Source of the DNA: Aplidium turbinatum
Taxonomy: Eukaryota; Chordata; Ascidiacea; Aplousobranchia; Polyclinidae
DNA length: 64,000 bases
Assembly: GCA_918807975.1 (NCBI GenBank)
Contig: OU964918.1
Coordinates: forward strand, 34,146,477 to 34,210,476
Reading direction: 5' to 3'
Both the position numbers and the translations under genes were made by a program. Of this stretch, positions 1 through 11,570 are shown in pieces. The stretch's first letter is position 1; every line of letters begins with the position of its first letter. Under the pieces are notes generated by a model. The model saw only the letters and a list, made by a program, of their open reading frames with translations, searched no databases and was not told the DNA's origin.

Positions 1-1185
1 TGCTTTGCTGTGACTTGCCGGTGATGAGGATAAACCATATGTCGTTCTGGAAGTAGGTGAAGCAGCTCGCAAGTAAGGCCGCGATTCCATACAGTGTCGG
101 TGGCTATAAGATCTAAAAACACAGCGCCGGTATTTTTTGCCACAAAGCAATCCTTCCTCGATTTTTTCGTTCAAGAGTGTGACCTGATCTATGGTGAATT
201 TTCAACGACGGAACCCAGCTTACTCTTTTTGAAGAAGTGGGTCGATGATTGGATTGACGCTGGCATAAATCAGCCTTTCGAGGATTTTGAAAGGAACACC
301 GAAGAGAGGTATCGGACGATAGCTCCGTGGGTCCTCAGGTGACTTGTGAACCTTAGGGATCGCAACTATTAAACTTCTTCTCCAGATGTTTTCGATTGTG
401 ATGTGGTGCAAGCAGGAAGAACGGAAACTACATCACCAAGACTTGAGGGCAGGGCTAGCATGAAGCACAAGCTCAGGTCAGATCTTATCTGACCCTGGAG
501 ACGTGTATGGTTTCATTAGGCGGAGGGTGGTGGTGAACTTCTTTGGGGTGAAATCATCGGATATTATTTCATCTGGCGGTGTTTCCTTTCGCCACAGGGC
601 ATAAACTTCCTTTGCGACAAGGCAGGATTCCTTGCAGTCCTTTGTCTTGTAGACCACGTTCTGCACTAGCTGGGAAGCGATGGCATTTGCAGAAACGGGA
701 CACTGGCGATAAAGAGTCTCACCCTCCGAGTCCCAGCATGGCATGCAGCTGGCTCGATGGCCACGACGTGTGGCCTTAACCGCAGAAATTATGGCGCTGC
801 AAAAGTCCTGGTATGCTTCGTCTACGTTGCACGTTTCCGGTGGTAGTAACTTTGCAGTAGACTCGTTGATCAAGAGGCTATATTGATTCCAATCGTTTTT
901 GTTTTTTGAAGTTTCATTGCTTCACCGGTGAACTCAGGACAGAAGCCACGAGTTTTGTGGCGAGGATAAGAGACGGCCGGTGACCTCGGAAACTTCTTAA
1001 GCACAAGTCTGTCTGGAAGAGAACTGTTGACACTCGGGAAGGTGAGGTCAGAGTTTGTCCTTGTTCCCTAGCGACCGGAGTGGAAACTGGCTGGTTCCTT
1101 TGGGTTGAATAGGAGGGCGATGGTTTGTACAGGCCTAGTCATTAGTCAGCCAGCAATTTTCTGTCGCTGCTTGTGTTGTCGCAGC
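1..1185 (-). mobile_element. Non-LTR retrotransposon (LINE copy A, distal part: RT, linker, end of endonuclease)
   Basis: Minus-strand fragments of a LINE ORF2. Bases 220-411 encode the start of a reverse transcriptase (SYRPIPLFGVPFKILERL, the RT motif-1 region). Bases 478-873 encode the linker between endonuclease and RT (PCWDSEGETLYR, CPVSANAIASQLV). Bases 1-120 encode the following palm segment, and 1020-1185 match the end of the endonuclease domain. The same family recurs at 32400-35640, which shows that copy A lacks part of the linker. The reading frame is broken in several places, so this is a dead copy. It runs off the left edge of the window and is cut at 1185 by a hAT, resuming at 4886. 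Family: jockey/CR1-like group by motif; the exact clade is not certain. Confidence 0.85.
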
Positions 1186-1846
1186 CAGGACCTCTGAGAG
1201 AAGTTTTCATCAAGGATACGAAGAGTCATTCCGGCCCCCCTCTCACTCCGGGCCCCCTTCGTCTTGGGCAAAGCGCGTGATGTTTGCTTAGGCGTACCGC
1301 GTATTGCACACCATACAACATTTTACTGCAGAATTAGACATCTGTGCGATATAATAGTATCAGGCTGCAATAAAACTATTACTTAATTTTAATAGGCTAT
1401 GCACAATAATATTGAATATAAAAAATAAATATGTCACTTACCTAATATGATATAGGCCTACCCTGCCCTGCTGCCAGATAAGAAAAAACTGAGCATCATA
1501 AAATACAAGTTTATAGGAACAGAGAATGGGATTGGCCTATTCTAAATTAAATTCTATTTCTATGCATCTGAATAATGACAGTTCAGTTTATTTTTGTTTT
1601 GTTGGCGAAAAAGGAAAGAACAAAAATATACAAAAACACAACTAATTCGCACAACAAGGATGGCAGCGAAAGACCAAAAGGTCACCAAAGTCAGCTGCCA
1701 CCCAAAAATTTAAACAAAAGACCCAAAATTAAGAATATTAACACATATAGCACAATACCAGCACTTTACATAATACATTAACAGTGGAGTAACACAGGGC
1801 AACATTAAAAAAAAAACTGTGCAGAGAAATAAGCAGATGATATGTT

Positions 1847-2032
1847 TCAGGAGTGATCATTGTACAAATTCTTTATTAAACATTTATATTTAAATTTAAA
1901 AGCATTATAACACTTTTCCTGTATTTCTTTTGGTATTTGATTCCATAGTTTCACTCCATTAAAACATAGCATCTTCTTACCAGAGTTTGACGTTGCAGAA
2001 CATAAATGACCGGGGGCCACAATGCTCTGCAC
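1847..2032 (-). pseudogene. LINE ORF2 C-terminal fragment
   Basis: A 61-residue minus-strand frame with the motif FNGVKLWNQIPKEIQ. This matches the tail of CR1/L2-like LINE ORF2 proteins, where a G-x-K-x-W-N-x-[LI]-P block precedes the end of the protein. A related but different tail occurs at 49709-49990 (GAKTWNEFPSSIR). It is an isolated 5'-truncated piece lying inside the hAT at 1186-4877. Confidence 0.65.
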
Positions 2033-2749
2033 CTAAATATCCTGACACCACAGTGTGCGCGCCTATTTGACCGGCGCCTAATTGTCTGCACCTAAAAGAC
2101 GTGGACCACATACAGCCAGTAGGCTACTATTGTACAAAGAGGATAATTTGTACAGTTTAACAACTACATAACAGTATAATGTGCTATTACTGTAGAACTC
2201 TGATATAATGGACCAACACTCTGGTCAGTTTTTTTTCTCCAAGGCATTTAGATGTAACAGATGTCAGATTTCTGATACAGGAAAGGACAAAAAATGCTGC
2301 CCATGAATAGTCCATTATATCCAAATTCTGCTGAACATAAAAAAATCACTATTTATATATAGTTATTAAACAATCAGTCCGTCATTTAACTTGAACATGC
2401 ACAAAATTTTGCTGAGATTGAGAATGACATGACGGTCCAAAAGCAAAAAAGCTCAAGTACTTTCAAAAGTTCACGCTTCAACAGGCTCAAGAGCATCAAA
2501 TTAGTAGCTGTAGTATGGTATGATTGCAAGTTAGCCCACAATCAAAACTAAATATACTGTAATATTTGTACTACAATGACTTCATGATCGGTATTTAGTT
2601 GCTAGTTAGCATAACAGCTTGTCTGGAATTTTCTTTCAAAAACTTTTATAACTTGGCCAAAATAAACTTTGTCAGGGTCTTCTTTAACTCTTAGCCAATG
2701 CTTGCATGTTAACTATATACCAAAAGCAGTATTTTGTACATCGCTGAGT

Positions 2750-2935
2750 TCATTTATTCAGCAAAACAGATTTTTCTTGCCTTTTTTTCTGCAAAAACTT
2801 AATAACTTTATCAAAGATAACTTGTCTGGCTAACTTTGATTCTATGCTGAGCCTTGCCAGATTGACTAAACGCTCTTCACCTGTTGTTGATCTTAAATAA
2901 TTTTTGATCAGCTTTAGTTTACACAAACTTACCAT
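2750..2935 (-). pseudogene. hAT transposase C-terminal dimerisation fragment
   Basis: The 61-residue minus-strand frame reads SLCKLKLIKNYLRST followed by ERLVNLARLSIES. This is the usual end of hAT/ZMYM-like transposases (a KLIK-x-YLRS block, then L-x-x-LSIE in the dimerisation domain). It lies inside the hAT flanked by GTCGCAGC and is probably the remains of that element's own transposase. Nothing upstream on the minus strand shows the catalytic part. Confidence 0.7.
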
Positions 2936-3034
2936 CTTGCTTTGCGTTTTTAATTAGTGTTTTGTGTTGCGCATATGATGTGAATTGTCACACACAATTT
3001 GTGTTTGCCAGTTGTTGATGGTGCTGTTGAAAAG

Positions 3035-3502
3035 CAGGGTTGTCGGTATTTTACCCAACCCAAAAAAAAACCAGGTGGGTTTTTAAAAAAAAAAACACTT
3101 AAAAAAAAACATAAAAAAACCCAGAGCATCATATTTGTCCAATTTTTATCAGAAAAACGAAAAAATGAACCAAAGTACTTAGGTACTTAAAACAAACTTC
3201 AAATTAGGACTTAAGGATGTGATTGTGAAAGAAATTTCCAACACAGTGGATATTTCTGTACAAAAATCAAGTAATGCCACTTTGTACTGCGCTAAAACTC
3301 ATTTATGCAAGAAGGCCTCATAGTTAAACAGCCCTAGTGCATTATTTTATTGAGTTATATGCCAGCATGTACTGTTACGAGTGATAGGCACTTCATTGGT
3401 AAAAAGTAGTATTTGAGGTGAAATAAGCATGAATCTACCTTTTTTGCATCTTTTTTAAATAAAACCCAATAAAACCCCAAAAACGGGTTTTTCTCAATCC
3501 TG
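3035..3502. mobile_element. Nested hAT MITE, 468 bp
   Basis: Starts CAGGGTTGTCGG and ends CTCAATCCTG, so the ends are roughly inverted. It is flanked by TTGAAAAG (3027-3034) and TTGAAAGG (3503-3510), an 8-bp duplication with one difference. The interior is A- and T-run rich with repeated AAACCC/GGGTTT blocks and has no credible gene. It lies inside the larger hAT 1186-4877. Confidence 0.7.
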
Positions 3503-3559
3503 TTGAAAGGTGTCGCTTGTACAGCTTTAATGTAAAATTTTCAAACTTAGTTATTTATC

Positions 3560-3720
3560 TTAGATGTAGCCTATAATTATTCCAAATGAGGACACTATGT
3601 AGTATCGAAAACGTTGCATTTAGTAGTTTTTTATTGTTTTTTTTTTGTGTTTAATAAATAATGTTAAATCCGTTAACGTTACTGAGTGTCATATGTATCT
3701 CGTACAACAAGTCAAGCTCT
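3560..3720 (+). mobile_element. Penelope-like element tail with hammerhead-like motif
   Basis: Contains ATGAGGACACTATG and, 16 bases after the GAG, CGAAAACGTTG, followed by TTAATAAATAATGTTAAAT and then AACGTTACTGAG. The same order of blocks occurs at 54171-54290 and on the minus strand at 53817-53960 and 42345-42450. The block between GAG and CGAAA can fold as a short stem. By comparison it is one dispersed copy of a retroelement tail; it is degenerate. Confidence 0.5.
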
Positions 3721-4179
3721 CTACCAATGCTCAAACACAACATCAGGTCAAAACATAATCAAATTAATCATCTGACCAATAACCTTTCTTCATTAACTTT
3801 TGCATTCACCACATGCTTAGCAGAGGTGAATGAAGCCACTTTTTTTTTACTTTGGCTCCGCTCCAGCTCCGAAAATATTGAATCTGGCTCCTGTTAGAAT
3901 TAGGTGTTTGGGGTAGGGATTGTAGATCATAGGGATGCGAAACTTCATCCGCTTTTGGCTTATCCGCAACACTAGAAGGGTTACGTTTTTGTCTAATTTA
4001 CAAAATATTTTACTTTTTATGGGTTATAAAAGAAGAGTTAAGTTGGTTTTAAAGTAATTTAAGGTTTTTAGTTGAAAGCAAGCCTGCAGTAAAGCGTAAA
4101 AAAAATGTCAAATTGGCAATTGACCCTTCTAATGTTGAAGGAACAACGGAGTTGCGCGTCCCGTAATGTACCGTCCCTA

Positions 4180-4330
4180 GTTTGGGGTTAGGGTTAAGCG
4201 GAAACTCCGATCCGTGTACTATTTTGGTTTTTTAATTTTTTTTAACCCTAACCTAACCCTAATTTATTTTTAACTGTAACCCTAACTTTAAAATGTTTGT
4301 GAAACCCTAACTTTAAAAGGTTTGCGGAAA
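4180..4330. repeat. Degenerate telomere-like CCCTAA/TTAGGG stretch
   Basis: Several CCCTAA and TTAGGG words occur in both orientations (around 4183-4195 and 4244-4300), interspersed with TTT-rich sequence and a repeated CGGAAACTCCGATC block. This is too irregular to be a real interstitial telomere. Short GGTACGAATT repeats follow at 4382-4425. Confidence 0.4.
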
Positions 4331-4885
4331 CTCCGATCAGCGACTTCGGCTTTGTGCTATTTTTTCTCTCGATCTTTTTATGGTACGAATTGACGATACG
4401 AATTATTCATGGTACGAATTAGGTTGCAGCCGAAACTTCCTTTTTCAAATAGTTTTTAAAAAACCCAAAAACACCTGGGCTTTAAAAAAAAATCTGGCCG
4501 GTTAGGCAATCTCAACCTTGCTTTTGCTACGCTATGCCCCCCCCCGGACAGGAGAATAACTAACTTTTATGATTTAATTTAGGGTGCTTTTAACAGAACA
4601 TTTTTAACGTAAAGCATTAAATCACCACTTTGGGCCCCTAATTTGCGCACAATACACTTATTTACCTTTCCGGGCCCTCTTACTACATTACGGGCCCCCC
4701 TCCCTCCAGGACTAAATAATAACAACTTTTATGCTTGAATTTAGTCGTTTAGGATGGTTTTAACCAAACATTTTTGCGCGTAAACTATAAAATCACAATT
4801 CCGAGCCCCCCAACAATCACAGGTCTGGGCTCTCAAGGGTACGCCGTACCCTCCGTACCCCCCTCTCATAGGCCCTGGTCGCAGC

Positions 4886-5450
4886 CCCAGTTGGTGTGCT
4901 GGCAGTTGAAATCGCCAGCTTAGAAACTAGGGAGGAAAACGTTGGAAGGGATGATGGCAACAGTCGCGAGGTTGGAAGCTTGTAGATATTGACGATGTTT
5001 TAGTCTGAGATACATATGCAGTTATGTTCAGTCAATCTCGGTATCAGCTGGAGGTTGATCGACATATCGACATAGGTCTACTTTAGGCTCTCATACACAA
5101 ACGTGGCAATGCCGTGCTTCCTGCTTTAGGTAGACCCGGCTGGCTTGTAGTTGGAATAGCTAGCCTATCTGCAGAGGTGCAGTGAGTCTCTTGGAAGAGG
5201 ATGACGAGTGCCCGGTTAGTAGCCTATGTGCAAACTGCTCCACAACTTTGATCTTGCTTGTTGTGTAGCCTGCAACGTTGAGCTGCAGGATGGTGGGGCG
5301 TTTGAACTTGTTTATTTCCCCTGCAGCTGTGCCGCCTGGTGGAGGTTCTAGGTTGGCAAACTTCGTTTCTTATCTGGTTGAACGCAGATGTTTCTCACAA
5401 GATGGGGCACGGGGAGCCATTTGTGGTCCGTCCAACTGATACTTTTTTAT
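4886..5450 (-). mobile_element. LINE copy A, proximal part (endonuclease domain)
   Basis: Continuation of the LINE at 1-1185 after the hAT. It aligns along its length with 35095-35640 of copy B, which encodes the start of an AP-type endonuclease on the minus strand. The frame is more decayed than in copy B. A 5-bp TAGCCTA-type insertion is visible at 5220-5226 compared with copy B. Confidence 0.8.
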
Positions 5451-7073
5451 TCACTTATGTCAATAGGATCAGGATGTGATAAAAACTTGTGTTTTGTCTG
5501 CTTTCGCCAGATTGGAATTTGCGCGGTTAAGTGACGTAGCTAGAAAGACAATTTAAGATGGGTAAAAGCAACTGTTAGGGGAACAAGTATTTTATGATTT
5601 GAAATAATGTTTTTCTTGAAAATATAGCTGCAAAATGCAGCCAAACGTTCATGAAATGTCTTTCAACATGAAATAAAATGTCATCAAAACGTTGTAATAC
5701 GGTTGTACTAAAAACGTCTTTTTTTCCGGGGAGGAACAATTACTCTTTAAGCCTCTCCATGGCTGCGTCCCTGGTATTGTTTCTGTTTGCGTTTGTTGGC
5801 AGATATGGTTGGTGTTAATACCCGTAACACAATTATGATTTAGACAACAGGATTGACATCCAGTTTGTGATCATGGCTTTCTTCGGCAGAAGTAGCCTAC
5901 TATTGTAGGCTAACTACTTTCCACTCGCAGTTTCTTCGACATGATTGTGATAATCTTTATCCTTACACTGAGAAAGACTCTAGATTAGAAGCTTAAAAGC
6001 TTAATACTGGCTGCATTCAGAAGTTGTAAAGACTTTTGATTCACTGACACTAAATACCGAAATGAACAAAGTAAAGTTTTCGCTTGTTAATCTACTCATT
6101 TTACTGGATAGGCCTATTAGGTACCAGGAAAGGTAATATCTAAAAACCACGACTTGTCAGTTGTCTTACTGTCCCTCAATTGGCAATGCACACTAAAAAT
6201 CTATTGTTTGAAACCACTTCAAGGGGATTCTCTGCACCTTTTTTCAAATTTTCTTAGGATTTTTTTGATTCAGGCTGGAAGTAAGGTTGTTAGATTTTGA
6301 TGTAAACAAATGCCAACTATTGCCATAAATATAGCCTATACGGTAGGCCTAGTAAATGTATATCAAACTAAAAAACTAACTTACAATACCGTAAACTATA
6401 GGCTATAGAAAAACTGAGAAGTAGCCTATAGCTTACCTTATGAAGAGAAAAAGATCATTTTTTGTGCATATCAGAATTGAAGTTTATGAAATACCTATTT
6501 TGTATCAAAGCAGGGAAAATAATTTTTGCACCTAGTAGGCTACTTCTCTGATGGAACGTTACATAGGCCTACCATCTTGCTATCTCAGATCCTTCAACAA
6601 GCTCCTGCCCTTGAAAAAAGAGAGTAGTGTTGTTTAAATAGAGTCCGCTGCAGAGTTAGAAGAAATAAAAGCAACCTTTTTCGATGGAAGATGACTCCCG
6701 ACGCAATGTAGCCTATGATTTTGGCTAAGACAATCAAATGATGAAGCACATCCTCACCAACTGCCCCTTCAGCCCTTTATGCAACAACAACGACCTCACA
6801 AAACATTAGCCTACAAACAATGCTTTTATCTGGTTCCGACACCGGCGTAACAGGCTATGAATGAATGCTAAGCCTTTCGATTTTTTCTCTTCTCTGTTTG
6901 GGCTCTACTTGTGTTCTATTCTGCAGCATGCCAGTTAATGGAATTTCTGGTATTTTTGGATCAGAGTAGAAAATGATGAAAGTCAAGAAACGAGACTTAC
7001 AGTAGTTAAATTTAGTCGATGTATTTGTAATTCGCTCAAATATATTGTCCAGTTGTGAAAAAAAATGTTTTCA
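5451..7073. other. Gene-free, AT-rich DNA
   Basis: No ORF, repeat end or RNA gene could be supported. The stretch is rich in TAGGCCTA, TAGCCTA and TAGGCTA words, for example near 5896, 6112, 6345, 6427 and 6563. Confidence 0.6.
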
Positions 7074-7681
7074 CCCTTTGAAGGTTGGGGGGGGGGGGGC
7101 TGTCAATTCAAATTTTTTGTATCAACAGTTGTATCTCTAAAACCACTGAGGCTGCGACTACGAGATTTCTTGACTTTTTCTAACTTTTATTCACCTCTAT
7201 TGAGCTGAAATTTTGAGCGAATAAAGGTTATAAATTGAGAGATATAATATAAGGCATTTCTCAGCACATCCTCTGAAATATTTTATATTCTATTATATGT
7301 TATTTTGCATTATTAGGCTATATTATTTTGCATGAAAAATATAGATTCAAATGGAGATTATGAAAAAAAAATTTTATCACAACATTGCAATGCATGTTCT
7401 TCATTACTCTACCAAAAAATAATGTGTAAAATCACGCAATCGCAAAATAATCCAAAAGTCATAAGTTACCTCAACATTTCAACGTATATGAGCAGTTCTA
7501 AAATTCACATAGTTTTAATTTTCGGATATGCTCAACGTGAATAATTTTACAAAGTGAATCTCAAATTTAAACCGTGCCTTAAAAAATAACAGAGATATCA
7601 CTCCTAAAGCATAAGAAGAATCGACAGCCCCCCCCCCCCCCCCAAACTGAGCAAGACTCCAGGAGCCCAACCTTCTAAGGG
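7074..7681. mobile_element. piggyBac-like MITE copy 1 (TTAA family)
   Basis: Starts CCCTTTGAAGGTTGGG with a long G run and ends CAACCTTCTAAGGG, flanked on the right by TTAA (left flank TTCA, presumably a decayed TTAA). It matches 43630-44229 along nearly its whole length and the partial copy at 11196-11570. A G run sits near one end and a C run near the other. It is non-coding. Confidence 0.8.
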
Positions 7682-8008
7682 TTAAAACACCTTCAGTGCC
7701 AATGGGGTTGTGCGATCCACTCGGTGGCGCTACATCTGGGTCCTAGCAACACGCTCGCAGTGATTGCTTCAAGCTTTAGCACGCTTTGCGTAACGCGCGT
7801 ACAGCTGATATGGGTGGGATGGGGGTGCGGTGTTGTGTTGATGTGAGGGTAAGAAGGTGCATATTACCAAGTTTGATACATTTTAGGCTTGATTTAACGT
7901 TGCTGTGGCTATAAAAGCAAATAAGTAAATAGGCTTTTCGAACACATTGCATGACAAGGTATCGACTTGTGGTGACAGGCAGAGAGGGAGACAGAGCAGT
8001 TTTTGTAG

Positions 8009-8520
8009 CTATAATCCTTTAATAATGTCCTTGAAGTCTATGATTGTGCTGTCTCTTCCTTGTAATAATAAATTGAGATGATTTAACTCCGTAAACATGT
8101 CAGTTAAATAAGCAAGATTTTCTTCAAAATTATCAGCATTCATCACATCAATCAATTTTTTTTCAATCATGCCATTTTGTTTTTGGATTTGTTTGGCAGT
8201 TTGCTTTTTTTGCATTTCACTATCAATTTTATTCTGCATAAATGCCTTTACTTCTCTTCTTAGATGAAATAATCGATTCAAAGCATTTGCCTTTTGATGA
8301 CATTAAATAAAAACTCTTCTTTAATGTCATCTTTTATTTTGTATGGGACGTAAACTAGCATCTGTGTACAAGATCGAACTCCAGTGGACTCATCCACTGC
8401 ATTGCTGAACAAGCCAGATTCTTTAATTTTCTTCACAACAGTCTCCTTAACATTTTCTGCCATTTCAAAAATTTGTCTGCACTTTTGTTGGGTAGTGAAA
8501 CTTGCATACCCTGCCATCAC
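8009..8520 (-). pseudogene. hAT (Charlie/ZBED-like) transposase remnant
   Basis: Two overlapping minus-strand frames. The upstream one (8278-8520) contains FSNAVDESTGVRSCTQM, the region of the first catalytic Asp in hAT transposases (DEST). The downstream one (8009-8281) contains LAYLTDMFTELNHLNLLLQG, which in ZBED/SCAND3-like hAT proteins lies well after the second Asp. The middle of the protein is therefore missing. It resembles the better preserved copy at 27339-28527 (AYLADIFGHINNVNRGIQG) but is a different family. Confidence 0.8.
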
Positions 8521-8691
8521 CTTTTATATAGGCTACTAAGTACTTATAGGCTACTTGCATACTATGCCTTAACCATTTATATAGGCTACCAAGTAGCCTA
8601 CTTGCATGTTTAACTGTATGATGATTAATGAATCAACCATGTTTGATGGGTGTGCGGAGCACACACTCTGAATATACGCCACTGCAATATC

Positions 8692-9094
8692 CAGGGTTGC
8701 CATCGACATGGACCCCAAAATAAGGACAACAGAAAAATTAAATTTTCATACAAAATAAAACAAACGTTTTTGAACAAATCTCAGCATTTATACGAGCCAT
8801 TATATTTCACATGCCATATTGTTTGCCAGAAACAATGTGTTCCAGCAACTCATTGTTCGTAAAAAAATACTCTGTGTATCTCACGACAACTCAGGTCTAG
8901 GTTTACTTTTACTGTAGTAGGGATTTGGCTGTCATTCTACTAAGTTTATTCACTAATTGTTGAAAATAAGACAAAATAAGGACTCAAATCAAAAAGAAGG
9001 ACATTTCCTAGCAATAAGGACAGTAATATTTTTTAAGATAGAGTTCTTCAAAATAAGGACAAATCTTAGAAATAAGAACAGTATGGCAACCCTG
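8692..9094. mobile_element. hAT MITE, 403 bp
   Basis: Ends are CAGGGTTGCCAT and ATGGCAACCCTG, a perfect 12-bp inverted repeat. The flanks GCAATATC (8684-8691 and 9095-9102) are identical. The interior contains several AATAAGGACA repeats. It is non-coding and relatively young, judging by the perfect target duplication. Confidence 0.92.
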
Positions 9095-9548
9095 GCAATA
9101 TCCCTGGAATGGGGTGAATTACCGATTAGGTCCGTGTTGTGCACCGTCTTCCTGGCGTTCAATTAAAAAATGGTTTTCGATTTCGCCATTTACTCGACAA
9201 ACCTCCTAAGAAACTCGAGTTGCTAAGCGATCTGTTTCCGACGACCCTCCCTACAGTACACTTAGTTAATTACAAGCACTTTTGCAACTTTATGAGAATT
9301 CTGTAACTTTATGAGATGTTTTTCTTATTTTTGTATCATTCTGCGTTCCAACCTTCTAAAAACAAACATGTTTTGATAACTACAATGCATATCCGAATCA
9401 TATTTTAAGTTATTCTTTCGCCCACGCATAACCAAGCGCTGTACGACGCATCGTCTATATGCTGCGCAAGGCTAGTTCTCGTCTAGAAGGACCCAGTTGT
9501 ACCGCCGCTAGTGGTTTCGTGGTACCCTGTCGCACAACCCCATTATAA

Positions 9549-10050
9549 AGCATTATTTGGAGGAATCCCCAACTTAAAATAACATACAACAGTGTTGCCA
9601 GTTAATCAGTTGATTTTTTTCTTTCCGTTACACAAAAAAATAGGCTAATATTTGGCATATGGATAAAACACACTGGGAAGACCATTGATGAAAGTTTAGG
9701 GAACAATATGAATAAGTAATATTAACGGTTTGCGTTGTTAAAAAAAATTTTGTTTGATCAAAAGCAAGTCTTGTTTTGAATAGCCTAACATTACTTGTGC
9801 ACACAGTTTGCTTGAACATTCAAATTTTGATCAGTAATCTTGTTTTCGCCTGACTTGTAACCAAACTTTAGCCTTATTACCCTCACCAATTGAAACTTTT
9901 GACATGTTTTATTTGAAATATCAATGCTAAGCCTTTCGATGTAGGGGTTTATTTTCTTTCGATTTTTAAAATTCCTTTCGATTTTTATGTGGGGGCACCT
10001 TGACTTAGATAACCGCATGGTTTTTTCGGTGCCTCCATGGTGTAGTTTCC
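9549..10050. other. Gene-free stretch
   Basis: AT-rich DNA with no supported gene. Open frames on the minus strand here have no recognisable domain and lead into a LINE 3' end. Confidence 0.5.
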
Positions 10051-10054
10051 ATAT

Positions 10055-10140
10055 CAAAAAAAGCGATTTGTTATAACTCCTGATGTGTACATTGAAAATG
10101 AATGTGGAGCTATGCCGAAATAAACTTGATTGATTGATAT
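10055..10140 (+). mobile_element. LINE 3' end with ATTG-type tail
   Basis: Ends GAAATAAACTTGATTGATTGAT, the short tandem tail typical of CR1/L2-like LINE 3' ends. The same style of tail is seen at 51765-51780 and 63505-63519. No ORF is attached. Confidence 0.5.
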
Positions 10141-10233
10141 CAAAGCACAAATAGACTAACTTTTTCGAAACAAAAATTTGTTAAAATTCCATGACGTCAT
10201 AGATTGAAATGAACCAAAATTCAAGGTGAAACT

Positions 10234-10372
10234 TCAATCAATCAATGTTTTATTTGTCAGTAACAGGAACATAGTACATGTTTGAAATATGCAAGCAATA
10301 TACACAATGCAAAAGTTACACAAGTTTCCATACCGACAGGGAGACAACGAGACGACCATGCGGTCTACTAGT
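10234..10372 (-). mobile_element. LINE 3' end, opposite strand
   Basis: Starts CAATCAATCAATGTTTTATT, the reverse complement of an ATTG-tailed LINE 3' end. It is a short 5'-truncated copy, followed at 10374 by a hAT-like end (CAGGGCCTCCCAAAATTTT) whose partner was not found. Confidence 0.45.
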
Positions 10373-10577
10373 CCAGGGCCTCCCAAAATTTTTTGCTCGC
10401 GACCCCTTTTAATATCATAAAATGTTTCGCGGCCCATTACGATTAAAATGATGAACAGTGCGAAATATGCATTTGTGATATTTATTGAAATCTAACCAAA
10501 ACCAAAAACAATTTACCGTTCTCAGTTCAGTTTGTTTTTATTTATTTCTGACCATAACAACGAAGCCTATGGGCAGC

Positions 10578-10895
10578 CAGGGGCGCGGGAACGATTTTTG
10601 ACTAGGGAAACGTTCAAATATTACGTAACTCCTTCGAGGTGGGGGGTGTTTATGCAAAGCGTTACGTTAGCGTCACATCGGAGGGGGGTGGGGGTTCAAG
10701 CAAAACGTTACGTAACTCTTTCGAGTACGGAATGATAGTTTTTTGTGCTGAATTCGTAGTGAAAAAGCGTTACATGGGGGAGGGGGGGGGTCAAAAATTC
10801 GGAAAAAAAGGGTTACATAATATTTGAACGTTCCCTAGGGGGGCAGGATTATGAAAACAGGGCACTTTTGTTGCTGAAAGGCCAATTTTTCTTAA
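10578..10895. mobile_element. hAT end (second copy of the 11897-13777 family) with nested MITE
   Basis: Bases 10578-10604 plus 10836-10895 match, in reverse, the right end of the hAT at 11897-13777 (CAGGGG.., ACGATTTTTGACT, then AGGGCACTTTTGTT and AAAGGCCAATTTTT). The MITE 10605-10835 splits this end. The remainder of the element was not found; it gives way to a LINE fragment. Confidence 0.7.
10605..10835. mobile_element. TA-flanked MITE, 231 bp
   Basis: The inverted ends start GGGAAACGTTCAAATATTAC and GGGAACGTTCAAATATTA, flanked by TA on both sides. The interior repeats the motif GCGTTACGT with G-rich runs. Removing it restores the hAT end around it, so this was a clean insertion at TA (Tc1/mariner-like target). 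Confidence 0.75.
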
Positions 10896-11160
10896 ATTTT
10901 TGTACTTTTTGTATGTTGCTTGTACAGAAGTGTTTGTTGGGTCTTTAATTTTTAAGTTATATAGTCTGTTTTTAGTTTTGATGGAGTTCAAAATTCCTTT
11001 AGTTAGCCATGGTTTGGTTTTCAGTTTTCTTTCTCTTCGAGACAACAGTCGTAAAGGTGCATGCTTATTTAATGTTTCATTAAACGTGTCGATGAAATGA
11101 CTAAATTTACCATGAACTGAATCATTCCTTTCTTTGTAAGTTGGTGTATAGAGTTTTCAC
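10880..11160 (-). pseudogene. LINE ORF2 fragment between endonuclease and RT
   Basis: The minus-strand frame reads FNETLNKHAPLRLLSRRERK, then KPWLTKGILNSIKTKNRLY. The block H-A-P followed by K-P-W-[LI]-T-x-G-I-L is typical of the linker of CR1/L2-like LINE ORF2 proteins. It is an isolated piece without RT. Confidence 0.75.
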
Positions 11161-11195
11161 AACTTTACTTTTGCTTTACTAATTTCTAACCTTAA

Positions 11196-11570
11196 CCCTT
11201 ACGAGATTGGGCTCCCTGGAGTCTTGCTCAGTTTGGGGGGGGGGCTGTCAATTCTTCTTATGCTTTAAGAGTGATATCTCTGTTATTTTTTAAGGTACGG
11301 TTTCAAACTTTGGGATTCACTTTGTAAAATTATTTACGCTGAGCATATCCGAAAATTAAAATTATGTGAATTTTAGAACTGCTCATAGACGTTGAAATGT
11401 TGAGGTTACTTATGACTTTTGGATTATTTTGCGATTAAAGCAATTGTAGCGTGAGTTTACACATTATTTTTTGGTAGAGTAATGAAGAACATGCATTGCA
11501 ATGTTGTGATTAAATTTTTTTTACATAATCTCAATTTGAATCTATATTTTTCATGCAAAATAATAACTTT
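11196..11570. mobile_element. piggyBac-like MITE copy 3, truncated
   Basis: Preceded by TTAA (11192-11195). Starts CCCTTACGAGATTGGG and aligns in reverse with the right two thirds of the MITEs at 7074-7681 and 43630-44229, including the G run and the TGTCAATTCTTCTTATGC block. The other end is missing after about 11570. Confidence 0.75.

Larger units (their letters stand above)
1186..4877. mobile_element. hAT DNA transposon, 3.7 kb, with 8-bp target duplication
   Basis: The two flanks carry the identical 8-mer GTCGCAGC (1178-1185 and 4878-4885), and the interrupted LINE reads straight through when the interval is removed. The ends are imperfect inverted repeats: CAGGACCTCTGAGAG on the left against CAGGGCCTATGAGAG read inward from the right (13 of 15). 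An 8-bp duplication with CAGG ends is the hAT signature. The interior holds a minus-strand hAT dimerisation-domain remnant (2750-2935), a LINE tail (1847-2032), a nested hAT MITE (3035-3502) and a Penelope-like tail. Near the right end, two similar GC-rich blocks (about 4550-4700 and 4715-4850) form subterminal direct repeats. No intact transposase remains. Confidence 0.9.
7699..9545. mobile_element. TIR element with AATGGGGTTGTGCGA ends
   Basis: The left end AATGGGGTTGTGCGA (7699) is the inverse of the right end near 9531-9545, and a second shared block (TGGGTCCT) lies 35-45 bp inside each end. No clear target duplication was found, so the superfamily is not decided. It encloses the hAT transposase pieces at 8009-8520 and the hAT MITE at 8692-9094. 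Confidence 0.55.

Noticed and set aside
4180-4330. True interstitial telomere repeat
   Set aside because: CCCTAA words are few, out of register and in both orientations.
9791-10150. 119-codon minus-strand frame
   Set aside because: It overlaps a plus-strand LINE 3' end and shows no protein family motif.
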